A stretch of 64,000 bases of DNA from JOPF133 sp052144935 (GTDB lineage: Bacteria > Acidobacteriota > Terriglobia > Bryobacterales > Bryobacteraceae): contig JBKQPR010000108.1 of assembly GCA_052144935.1 (NCBI GenBank), positions 40,274 to 104,273 on the forward strand, in the 5' to 3' direction. The notes below the pieces were generated by a model, which had not been told where the DNA came from, ran no database searches, and was given only the letters and a program-made list of their open reading frames with translations. Every line of letters starts with the position of its first letter. Position 1 is the stretch's first letter. This document shows positions 56,222-64,000 of this stretch, piece by piece. A program made the position numbers and the translations under genes.

Positions 56222-58760
56222 ATGTTTCGGCGCTTCAAGTACCTCTTCCACCGCAACCGGCAAGCCGCCGAACTGCGTGAGGAACTGCGCTTGCACCTGG
56301 AATTGCGCGCGCGCCAACTGGAACAGCACGGCATCCCGGCCGAGGAGGCCCGTTACATGGCACAACGTCAATTTGGAAACGCCGGCAGGGTGCAGGACCA
56401 AAGCCGCGAGGCGTGGGGCTTCGCCTCCTGGGAGCGCCTCGCGCAAGACCTCCGGCTGGGCGCGCGCAGCCTGCGCAAGACGCCAGGCTTTACCGCCATC
56501 GCCGTGCTCACCCTGGCGCTGGGACTGGGGATGAACACGGCGGTCTTCACCGTGGTGGACGCGGTGATGCTGCGCGCGCTTCCGTATCCCGAACCGGCGC
56601 GGCTGATCTCGCTGTGGGAATACGTGTCCGGCGAAGGTCCCGCCAATCTGAGCAGCCACGGCGCCCAAATTGGCAGCGCTGGCGGTTCCCGCCGCACCAC
56701 TGTATCGCGCGCCAACCTGGCCGACTATCGGAACGCCAAATCCTTCACGGCGCTGGCCGCTTATGATCTCACACCCAAGAATCTGATCGGCGAAGGCTCG
56801 CCCGAGCGCATCTCCGGAGAGACGGTGACGTATCCGTTCTTCTCCCTGCTCGGCATCCAGCCTTTGCTGGGCCGCGATTTTCTGGCCAAAGACGACCGCT
56901 TCGGCGCCGATCCAGTCGTCATCGTAACCTACGAATTCTGGCAGCGCCATCTCGGTGGCGACCCTCAGGTGCTGGCCCGGACACTGAATCTGGATGCCAC
57001 CGTGTACCGGGTGATCGGCGTGTTGCCGGCAGCCTTCCGCTCGCCCACGCAACTGACCCTCCCCGACCGGATCGCTTTCTACGTGCCGTCGGCGGCGCCG
57101 CCGAGGGTGCTCGCCAGCCGCGGCGATCACGATGCGAATGTGGTGGGCCGACTGCGGCCCGGAGTCACCTTGCAGGCCGCGCAGGCCGAGCTGAAGCTGA
57201 TCGGCGCCGCCCTGGCCAGGCAATACCCCGACACCAACTACCACGTCGGCGCCAAGATCGCGCCGCTCGCCGACGACCTGGTGAGTGGCGTCCGCGAGTC
57301 CCTATGGGTGCTGCTGGGAGCCACTGCCCTGATCGTCCTCATCACCTGCGTCAACGTCGCCAACCTGCTGCTGGTGCGCGCCACCGCGCGCCGCCATGAG
57401 ACCAGCGTGCGCTTCGCCCTGGGCGCCAGCCGTCTGCGCATTGCCCGCCAGTTCCTGGCGGAAAGCCTGCTGCTGGCGATGGCTGGCTGCGCCGCGGGAA
57501 TTCTGCTGGGCCGCCTGCTGATGCGGGTGCTGCTCTCGCTCGCGCCCGCCAATATACCGCGCATCGCTGGAGTCAGCATGGATTGGCGCGTGTTCCTGGC
57601 CGCCGCCGCCATCGCCACCGTCACCGGCATGGCGTTCGGATTGGCCCCTGCTTGGCAAGCCGCGCAAACCAAGGCTTCGGAGGCTCTGAAGGCCGCCGCC
57701 CGCAACACCAGCGGGCGCAGCCAGGTGCGCTGGCGCTCCATCCTTACCGCCACGGAAGTGGCTCTCTCGCTGGTGCTGCTGGTGGGCGCCGGCCTGTTTT
57801 TGAAGAGCTTCGTGCTCCTGATGGGCGTGGACCTGGGCTTCCAGCCCGAGCGGGTGCTGGCCATGAACATCAATTTGCCCAAGCTGCGCTATCCCACCGC
57901 CGAAGTGCGCCTGCAATTCTTCCAGCAGCTCGAAGAGAGGGTGCGCGCGCTGCCCGGCGTGCAGGCAGTGGCGTACGCCAATCGTCTGCCGTTGCGTGGC
58001 GGCTGGGGCGGCAGCCTCTTCACCGATCTGGCTCCCGACGTGGATAACGACGTGGACAAGCAAGTGGTCAGCCCCGGCTACTTTGAAACGCTGGGCGTGC
58101 CGCTGGTGCGCGGACGGTGGCTGACTCCCGCCGACCGCTCCGGCGCGCCGCGACGGGAAGGAAAAGGAGATCACCCCGCAGGTCTATCTGCCCGCCGCGC
58201 AGACCCAGGTTTACCCCGTCAGCCTGGCCGATTTCGCGGTGCGCACGGCGGGAGATCCGCGCCAGTTGGTGAATGCCGTGCAGGCGCAGGTATGGGCGCT
58301 GGACAAGGACCAGCCCGTGACGGCGGTGCACACCTTGGAGGAGATCGTGACCGCCTCGGCCGCCCAGCGGCGCTTCCAGACCATCCTGCTACTGACGTTC
58401 GCCGCCGTGGCGCTGGGGCTGGCAGTGATCGGCATTTTCGGCGTGCTCTCCTATTCCGTCAGCCAGCGCACCAGCGAACTGGGCATCCGCCTGGCGCTGG
58501 GCGCGAGGCCGCGGGCGATCCTGGCGCTGGTGCTGAAGCAGGCCGGCGCGCTGGTGGGCGCGGGCGTGGCGCTCGGCCTGGCCGCGGCCTTCGCCCTGAC
58601 GCGCTATTTGCAGAGCCTGCTCTTCGGCGTCCAGAGGACCGATTGGACCGCCTACGCGGTGGCCGTGGCCCTGCTGGCGGCGGTTTCGATGCTGGCCGCG
58701 CTGCTGCCGGCGAGACGCGGGTCGAAGCTCGACCCGATGGCGGCGCTGCGGGAGGAGTAG
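56222..58760 (+). pseudogene. ADOP/MacB-type permease with internal deletion and frameshift
   Basis: The first frame encodes the N-terminal soluble part (RNRQAAELREELRLHLELRA), the first transmembrane segment, the periplasmic domain (LGIQPLLGRDFL) and a first FtsX block. It reads in family order to VVSPGYFETLGVPLVRGRWL. Near 58140-58160 the expected segment (A-x-V-V-x-I-N-E-x-x-A-R-R-Y-W-P) is missing and the frame shifts. The correct C-terminus continues in another frame (TPQVYLPAAQTQVYPVSLAD to the second FtsX block, LSYSVSQRTSELGIRLALGA) up to 58760. About 50 residues appear lost. The open first frame runs on to 58999 in nonsense sequence. Members export macrolides, peptides or lipoproteins; this copy is probably inactive. 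Confidence 0.85.
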
Positions 58761-58930
58761 GAGATTCTCGCGGCACAGACGGCGTTCCAGAGCGCCAGCG
58801 TTTCTACGGATCGCCGACGGGACCAAGTGACCTTCGGCGCCGGTGCGCGGCCAGTTCACTCAAGGAGCGGCGTCTCGCCGAGGAACCCAGTTTCCGGCTA
58901 TCGGCGGTCTCGCTCTACACTGAAAGGGAA

Positions 58931-59126
58931 TTGAAGGTTCGAGATTTGGTGCGGTTGGTTGAGGCGGATTGGTTGGCGGCATGTCCGGACCACCGGTAGC
59001 CACCGGCACTACAAGCACGCTTCGAAACCGAACGTCGTCACCATTCCGGGACATCCGGGCGATGACGTACCGATGGGCACGCTGAAGTCGATCCTGAGGG
59101 CCGCTGGTTTGGAGACGCAGTCATGA
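58931..59126 (+). pseudogene. hicA: Frameshifted hicA toxin
   Basis: From a TTG at 58931 the frame reads KVRDLVRLVEAD. The next base (T at 58970) is extra; from 58971 another frame continues GWRHVRTTGSHRHYKHASKP, NVVTIPGHPGDDVPMGTLKS and ILRAAGLETQS, stopping at 59126. The two parts together are a complete HicA of about 64 residues, including the catalytic histidine in GSHRHY. As it stands translation stops soon after the shift. The end overlaps the hicB start by ATGA, as usual. Confidence 0.85.
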
Positions 59127-59347
59127 GCCAAAAATACGCCGTCATTTTTGAACAGGGGGAGAGCAATTGGGCGGCCTACGTTCCCGATCTGCCGGGATGC
59201 ATCACAACGGGAAAAACCCTAGAGGAGACAGAGCGGAACATTCGCGAAGCGATCCAGGGCCACCTGCAGACCCTCCGCGAATTCGGTGAGCCCACGCCAC
59301 CTCCCACCAGCTTGGCTAAGGAGATCGAAATCCCTCCCGCCGCATAG
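59123..59347 (+). CDS. hicB: HicB-type antitoxin
   Basis: The 74-residue protein is the short HicB form: YAVIFEQGESNWAAYVPDLP, GCITTGKTLEETERNIREAI, QGHLQTLREFGEPTPPPTS. The RNase-H-like fold that caps HicA is complete. A C-terminal DNA-binding domain is absent, as in short HicB proteins. It starts within the stop of the broken hicA. The antitoxin frame is intact. Confidence 0.9.
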   Translation: MSQKYAVIFEQGESNWAAYVPDLPGCITTGKTLEETERNIREAIQGHLQTLREFGEPTPPPTSLAKEIEIPPAA

Positions 59348-59522
59348 GGCCGGGATCTGCCGGCGATGTTCCCCGAATTGTCTTGATGACGCCATTCGGC
59401 CTCCACGGGCGCGCCCGCGATACAATTGCCAGATAATGAAATTCCCCATCGCCGCACTCGCTTAAACTCTTTCCGCGCCCACGTTTGCCGCCGACTACCA
59501 ACTCCAAGCCTCGCCCTCCACC

Positions 59523-60434
59523 GTGGTCTGGGGGTATTACTGGGCGGGCGCGAAACCGGTGCTGCGCATCCAATCCGGCGACACCGTCACCATCCAGACC
59601 CTCACTACCGGCAGCCCCACCTCGCTGTCGCGCGCGGGGGTCAAAGAGGAAGATATCCAGCAGGAGCTGAAAGACATCTACGCCCAGGTGAAGCGCGAGC
59701 TGGGCGGGCACATCCTCACCGGCCCGGTGTATGTCGATGGCGCCGAACCGGGCGATACCCTGGAGGTGCGCATCCAGAAGATCCAACTGTCCATACCGTA
59801 TGCGTCCAACGGCTTCAGCCCGCAGCGAGGCGTCCTGCCGGCGACCGATTTCCAGCAGGGCCGCACCAAGATCATCCCGCTCGATATCCCGCGTAACGTC
59901 GCCAGATTCGCCGGCAATATCGAGATCCCGCTGCACCCGTTCTTCGGCAGCATGGGGGTGGCGCCGCCGGGAGAGGACAAGGTGAACAGCGGGCCTCCGG
60001 GCGTGTTTGCCGGCAATATCGATAACAAGGACCTGGTGGCGGGAACCAAGCTGTTCATTCCGGTTTTCGCGCCCGGCGCGCTCTTCTTCGTGGGCGATGG
60101 CCACGCCGGCCAGGGCAATGGCGAAGTGGATATCACCGCCATGGAGACTTCGCTGGTGGGCACTTTTCAGTTCGTGGTCCGCAAGGACCTGCACCTGAAG
60201 GGTCCGCGCGGCGAAACTCCCACGCACTGGATCGCCATGGGCCTCGATCCCGACCTGAACCAGGCCACCATTTTCGCCGTGCGCGACGCCATCGATTTCC
60301 TGGTGAACGAAAAACACCTCTCGCGAGAGGATGCTTACGCGCTCTGCAGCGTGGCGGTGGATTTCAATATCACGCAGGCGGTGGATGTCACCAAGGGCGT
60401 GCACGGGATGATTCCGAAGAGCATCTTTAAGTAG
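59523..60434 (+). CDS. Acetamidase/formamidase-family protein, signal peptide interrupted by a stop codon
   Basis: The 303-residue open frame matches the acetamidase/formamidase family: VLRIQSGDTVTIQTLT, GHILTGPVYVDGAEPGDTLE, HPFFGSMGVAPPG, EVDITAMETSLVGTFQFVV, MGLDPDLNQA. Such enzymes hydrolyse short amides to ammonia and acid. In the same frame an ATG at 59436 begins a signal-like peptide (MKFPIAALA), but codon 10 is TAA (59463-59465). Sequence after it (TLSAPTFAADYQLQASPSTV) is clearly the rest of the export signal and mature start. Translation from the GTG at 59523 would give an enzyme without the signal and about 20 residues short. The gene may be recently inactivated or remade into a cytoplasmic form. 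Confidence 0.8.
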   Translation: MVWGYYWAGAKPVLRIQSGDTVTIQTLTTGSPTSLSRAGVKEEDIQQELKDIYAQVKRELGGHILTGPVYVDGAEPGDTLEVRIQKIQLSIPYASNGFSPQRGVLPATDFQQGRTKIIPLDIPRNVARFAGNIEIPLHPFFGSMGVAPPGEDKVNSGPPGVFAGNIDNKDLVAGTKLFIPVFAPGALFFVGDGHAGQGNGEVDITAMETSLVGTFQFVVRKDLHLKGPRGETPTHWIAMGLDPDLNQATIFAVRDAIDFLVNEKHLSREDAYALCSVAVDFNITQAVDVTKGVHGMIPKSIFK

Positions 60435-60502
60435 AGTCGGCGGTGGCCGGATGTGGCACGGGGGGGCAGCGATCGAGGTTGCCGGGCTTGATTCCGAGGG
60501 TG

Positions 60503-61051
60503 TCAGGGGGCGCGCGGAAACGGAGCCAATTTCGGCGCGACAGGCGGGCGCCAGGGAGCCACGGCTTCGGATCGTTGACCGGCCTGATAAAGCAGCACCC
60601 CGCCGCCGGGAGGAGGCGTCCCGATAGCCCCACGGGCGGGGACGCGGTACAACACTCTGTACCAGTTTCTAACGTTTCGCGAGGGCTTGGGCATACTCGC
60701 GCATACTCGCGCCAGACATCCTGTGGTGCAGCAGGACCTCGTTTGGCGAAAATAGTCCCCGCCGCGATTCATCCGATACTGGCCGGACTCAGGGCCGGGC
60801 GGGTCCAGCTCCGGCGATCGACTATAGTACGTGTCGCTCCATCAATCGTTTACCCACTCGCTCTCGCTCCCCAGCATGTCATAGAGACCGAACCCGTTGG
60901 GACGTTTCGCCGCGACAGGGTGCATCCGGTTCCCGTTCCCTCGTCCAGCGGACCGCGCTAAACTTCCGATCGAACCAGGGTCCTCCACGGCGCGGTCCAG
61001 CTTGATTTTGACCACGACGGGGCGATCCGGAAGCTGTCGATCGTATATCAA
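60503..61051 (-). pseudogene. Broken formylglycine-generating-enzyme (FGE/SUMF1) homologue
   Basis: One minus-strand frame carries PNGFGLYDMLGSESEWVND, a stop (TGA at 60842-60844), then in the same frame WSDTYYSRSPELDPPGPESG, QYRMNRGGDYFRQTR. This is the characteristic end of the FGE-sulfatase fold, where family members read P-N-x-F/W-G-L-Y-D-M-L-G-N-V-W-E-W and R-G-G-S-W. Further changes (S-E-S for N-V-W, GGDYF for GGSW) and the absence of an N-terminal half show decay. FGE proteins activate sulfatases such as the one at 10.9 kb or act as other metal-dependent oxidases. The remaining parts of 60435-61150 hold no other gene. Confidence 0.65.
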
Positions 61052-61150
61052 GGGTTTTGGAAGTCCGCCGGGAGATCATTGATGTTGATTGGTTTGCTGG
61101 GCATGGACGGGAGTATTCCGGCCTGCGATTTGTCGAGGCGCTGGAACCCC

Positions 61151-63454
61151 TCACACGCTCCACACACTCCTCTCCCCCAAGGCCGTCTTCGCCAGCGCCG
61201 ACCACCTTCCGTGCGGATCCACAGCGCTGGCTCTCTTCAAATACTCCTCCGCCTCCGCCTGCCGGTCCATCGCCCGCATCGCCAGCCCCAACCGGCGGTA
61301 GGTGGCCGCCAGGTCCGGCCCCGACTTCGCATTGGTCTTCCGGATGGCCTCCGCAACCGCCGGCGCCACCTCGGCCCCACGCCCCAGCTCCGCCAGCGCC
61401 CAGGCTTTCAGCGACCAGTAGTCGTCGGCCGGTTGCCCGTTGATCGTCCAGCGGTTCCACGAAGGCCCCTTCGGCCCCACGATGTTCTCGATATACTCCA
61501 GCGCCTGCGCCCGGTCGCGTCCCCGCCGCAGCACCAGCTCCGCCATCCCGCGATACGGCCTGCGGAATCCCGGGGCCGCTTGCAGCGCCGCTTGGTAACT
61601 CCGCATGGCCTCGTCGTCACGGCCCTGTTCCAGCAAGGCGTCACCCAGAAACTCCAGCGCGTGCGCCTGCACCGCGCGCGAGCGCAGCCCGGCCACCGCT
61701 CGCCGCATGGTCTCCTCCGCCTCGCGGAACCGCCCCGCCAACAGGAGAATGTGCCCGCGCCGTTGCTGTGCCGCCCCGCCTTCCGGGTTGTAGAAGTGGA
61801 ACAGCCTGACCACCTTGAGGGCGCCTTCGTAGTCGCCGCGGCGGATCGCCCAAACCACAAACTTCTGTTCGAGCACGCTGTACCACAACAGCGCCACAAA
61901 GCCATTGATCAGCCACACCACCGGGTCCCCCATCCATCTCGGAAATGCCCCCAGGTTCATCAGAATGAACACCGCCAGCGACGCAGGCAGGGCCCTGCGG
62001 GTGGGTCCCCAATCGAAGCGCGGACCGCCCGGCTCGATGGGGTCCCACGGCTTGGGCGTCCGCTTCACCAGCGTTTGCCCGATGGTCACCAGCGTATGCA
62101 GCAACAGCGCGATTGCCAGGAACGTCCATGGCGGCACGCCCGGCCAGAAAATCCGCGTGATCCAGTAGCCCGCCAGAGATCCCACGATCACGCCCACCGT
62201 AACGGTGGCCGACCACCACGAGGATTGTTTCGCCAGAAGCCGCTCGTCGCGCGCGAATTCGTCGGGCACCGCTCCGGTGGCGTGCGCCACCGCCTGCTGC
62301 AGGCGCTGGTGGTCGTCCAACTGCCGGCGTTTGTGGATCCTCACCATCCACACCACCACCGCCAGCAGGCCCAGCATCAACAGCAGCGGCACCGACCGGA
62401 TCAGGTACCGCCAGCGCCGCGCCACCGGATGCGGAATGTTGCCGATCGCAAACAGGTCTCCGCCCGCGCCTGCCCGAATGCCGGCCACGCCCTCTACGCC
62501 ATTGCGGGGCGGGGCCAGTCTGCGCCAGGCGGCGCCGTCGAACTCCAGAATTCCCCGGCTGGTCGCGACATCGATGCGGCCGCCGGTCTCCACAACGTCA
62601 CTGACCCCCTCATCCCGGCGAAGGCCCGTCTCCTCTGGCGCGAACTCTTCGAGCGTCCCGCCGGGCGCCAACGACTCCAGATGGTCGCCATCCCACAGCC
62701 AGATTCCCTTATGCGTCGCACCCACCAGGTTGGCGTCCTTGAAATCTTCCCCGTCGGGCTTTACCGCCGCCCATTGGGACCCGTCCCATCGCCACACGCC
62801 GTTCCGCACGATCCACAGCGAGCCATCGCCGGTGCGCGCCAGTTCCGGTGAGTCCTCGCGCGAGTCGTCGCTCCATTTCACCCCTGGCAGCTCGACCTTT
62901 CGCACCTCCCACCGGCTCCCATCGAAGTGCGAAAGATTTCCCTTCTCGTCGATCACCCAAACCTGCCCGTGGGCCACCGCAATCGAGGACGCCGCGGCGC
63001 TGGCGATGGCTTCGCGGTAACACTTCCAGTGGTGGCCATCCCAATGCAACACACCTTCTTCCGTGGCGGCCCAAACTTCTTCCCCGTCCAGGACGAAGCC
63101 GGCCGAAGCGTAGATGCCCCCCGTGCCGAAGTCCGCGGACCTGTAAATCCGCCAGGCCGGGCCATCCAGGCGGGCCAGTTCGCTGCCTACCCCGTAGCGC
63201 CAGATGAGCGCCCACACCACCCCGCCGGCCGAAACCTGCAGCTTCTCCGGTTCTCCCGGCAACTCCGGCAGCGCCTGCCAGGCGCCATTCCTGATGAGGA
63301 ACACCGCATTCCGGCTCGGTTCCAGAAAGGCTGGCCGCCACTGGAACCACTTGTGTACCGCCACGATCAGCAATACCGCGACAACGACGGGCGGCAGCAT
63401 CGATCGGATCCACGACGATCTCTTCGGCTTCGGCAATTGAGCGTCAGTGAGCAT
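61151..63454 (-). CDS. Membrane protein with propeller-like sensor region and TPR tail
   Basis: The start is the ATG at 63454; the 15 codons upstream are Arg-rich and unlikely. The 767-residue protein has an N-terminal transmembrane anchor (about 20-36, LPPVVVAVLLIVAVHKW). An exported region of W/D-rich propeller-like repeats follows (DGEEVWAATEEGVLHWDGHH, DGSLWIVRNGVWRWDGSQW, GIWLWDGDHLESLA). Then come a membrane domain of about five helices (RYLIRSVPLLLMLGLLAVVV, VTVGVIVGSLAGYWI) and C-terminal TPR units (HILLLAGRFREAEETMRRAV, EYLKRASAVDPHGRW). The propeller repeats resemble those of two-component regulator propeller proteins. Kinase or peptidase domains are absent. A sensory or scaffolding role is inferred. 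It is monocistronic. Confidence 0.75.
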   Translation of the reverse strand: MLTDAQLPKPKRSSWIRSMLPPVVVAVLLIVAVHKWFQWRPAFLEPSRNAVFLIRNGAWQALPELPGEPEKLQVSAGGVVWALIWRYGVGSELARLDGPAWRIYRSADFGTGGIYASAGFVLDGEEVWAATEEGVLHWDGHHWKCYREAIASAAASSIAVAHGQVWVIDEKGNLSHFDGSRWEVRKVELPGVKWSDDSREDSPELARTGDGSLWIVRNGVWRWDGSQWAAVKPDGEDFKDANLVGATHKGIWLWDGDHLESLAPGGTLEEFAPEETGLRRDEGVSDVVETGGRIDVATSRGILEFDGAAWRRLAPPRNGVEGVAGIRAGAGGDLFAIGNIPHPVARRWRYLIRSVPLLLMLGLLAVVVWMVRIHKRRQLDDHQRLQQAVAHATGAVPDEFARDERLLAKQSSWWSATVTVGVIVGSLAGYWITRIFWPGVPPWTFLAIALLLHTLVTIGQTLVKRTPKPWDPIEPGGPRFDWGPTRRALPASLAVFILMNLGAFPRWMGDPVVWLINGFVALLWYSVLEQKFVVWAIRRGDYEGALKVVRLFHFYNPEGGAAQQRRGHILLLAGRFREAEETMRRAVAGLRSRAVQAHALEFLGDALLEQGRDDEAMRSYQAALQAAPGFRRPYRGMAELVLRRGRDRAQALEYIENIVGPKGPSWNRWTINGQPADDYWSLKAWALAELGRGAEVAPAVAEAIRKTNAKSGPDLAATYRRLGLAMRAMDRQAEAEEYLKRASAVDPHGRWSALAKTALGERSVWSV

Positions 63455-63535
63455 GGTTCGGCGTATGCCGAGTATACGCCGCCGGGATCGGCCACTCACT
63501 GCTGTCTTTCTACATACAATTCCCGTTAACCGGAT

Positions 63536-63829
63536 TTGATTTCATTGGCGGAGCTGCGGGGGGACTGGGACCTTTGCGAGGGTGGCGCCTCGCTGGCGCT
63601 GAGGAAGCGTGAGAACCGCCGGCCTGCGCTGTGTGGGCCGCGCCAGCAAGCATTTTGTTGTCTTGGCCCAACGGGGTGCCACAGGGACGAGGATGCCGGC
63701 CAGGCTGCATCCAAGCAGGCCTGCGCCGCCGGCGCCGTCAAACGCATCGACCTGAAGGACATGGACTTCACTACCGGCGGCATGTTCGAACGCGGCGTTC
63801 CCGGCATGTGCCAGGAACTGGCGCAGTAG
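63536..63829 (+). other. Doubtful short ORF, possible gene remnant
   Basis: A 97-codon frame ends KRIDLKDMDFTTGGMFERGV and PGMCQELAQ, which looks more protein-like than its Arg/Gly-rich first half. Only the last third may be a relic of a longer gene. No family is recognised. Confidence 0.2.
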
Positions 63830-63845
63830 TGCGGGCGGATGGGCC

Positions 63846-63905
63846 TTCACCGCAGAGACGCGGAGAACGCTGAGGAAGCCCGGAGAAGACAGAAAGAGAA
63901 TTGCG
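63846..63905. repeat. Half copy of the TTCACCGCGGAGAC palindromic repeat
   Basis: TTCACCGCAGAGACGCGGAG and the inner arm GAGGAAGCCCGGAGA, then the loop (AGAAAGAGAATTGC) match the left half of the copies at 25.3 and 47.3 kb. The right arm is absent; the DNA afterwards up to the window end is unrelated and shows no gene. Confidence 0.8.
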
Positions 63906-64000
63906 TGATCATTTACCGGCCAACCCTCTGTGAGGGCATCTGGGCAGGCGATGTATTTCTTTTTCAGTGGCTTGTGTTACGTCTCCAGCGTGGATCTGAG

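Noticed and set aside
31340..59126. Explaining all frameshifts by poor sequence quality
   Set aside because: Many long genes in the window are uninterrupted, and the shifts concentrate in toxin-type genes. Individual sites in homopolymer runs (for example CCC near 32870 and 33280) could still be errors.
1..64000. tRNA, rRNA and riboswitch genes
   Set aside because: No cloverleaf-like or rRNA-like sequence was recognised in a visual reading; a covariance-model scan was not possible here.

Overview
The window is GC-rich bacterial chromosome. Its gene repertoire points to the phylum Acidobacteriota, most likely the Solibacter/Bryobacter side. The markers are a PadR regulator beside an ADOP/MacB-type permease, a DUF1592-type cytochrome paired with a DUF1552 protein, a Ser/Thr kinase with a TolB-like propeller, ankyrin proteins with signal peptides, and a set of secreted degradative enzymes. 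This placement is inference from gene content; no rRNA or tRNA gene was found.

Left third (1-21.3 kb): secreted or regulatory single genes (ankyrin/heme/cyclase-like protein, GH2 glycosidase, amidohydrolase, hybrid histidine kinase, nucleotide pyrophosphatase-type phosphatase, sulfatase, tannase-type esterase, two GlcG/HbpS-like proteins, adenylate kinase, AceK). Most larger gaps hold copies of one GC-rich dispersed repeat, on both strands, not seen right of about 21.2 kb. Middle (21.6-44.9 kb): a DUF1592/DUF1552 operon, a second ankyrin protein, an HpcH/HpaI aldolase-like protein, an M16 peptidase, a run of damaged toxin-antitoxin genes (31.3-33.3 kb), a second hybrid kinase, an intact PIN toxin module lying between two copies of a 367-bp sequence, a hydrolase/DapA-like operon, a DUF1624-like membrane protein, a kinase-propeller protein and a RAYT transposase framed by inverted REP hairpins.

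Right third (44.9-64 kb): housekeeping and biosynthetic genes (larE, hisS, kbl, an ABC exporter, an exported HisC-like aminotransferase followed by serA), a three-gene overlapping cassette headed by a Tse2-like putative ADP-ribosyltransferase toxin, padR plus a broken permease, a hicA(broken)/hicB pair, an acetamidase/formamidase whose signal peptide carries a stop codon, a broken formylglycine-generating-enzyme-like gene, and a large propeller/TPR membrane protein.

A theme of the window is small-scale gene decay. Several toxin-type genes carry single-base frameshifts or truncations while the adjacent antitoxin frames are open, and an enzyme, a permease and a sulfatase-activator homologue are also broken. 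Large neighbouring genes are intact, which argues against pervasive sequencing error, but raw reads would be needed to settle individual sites.
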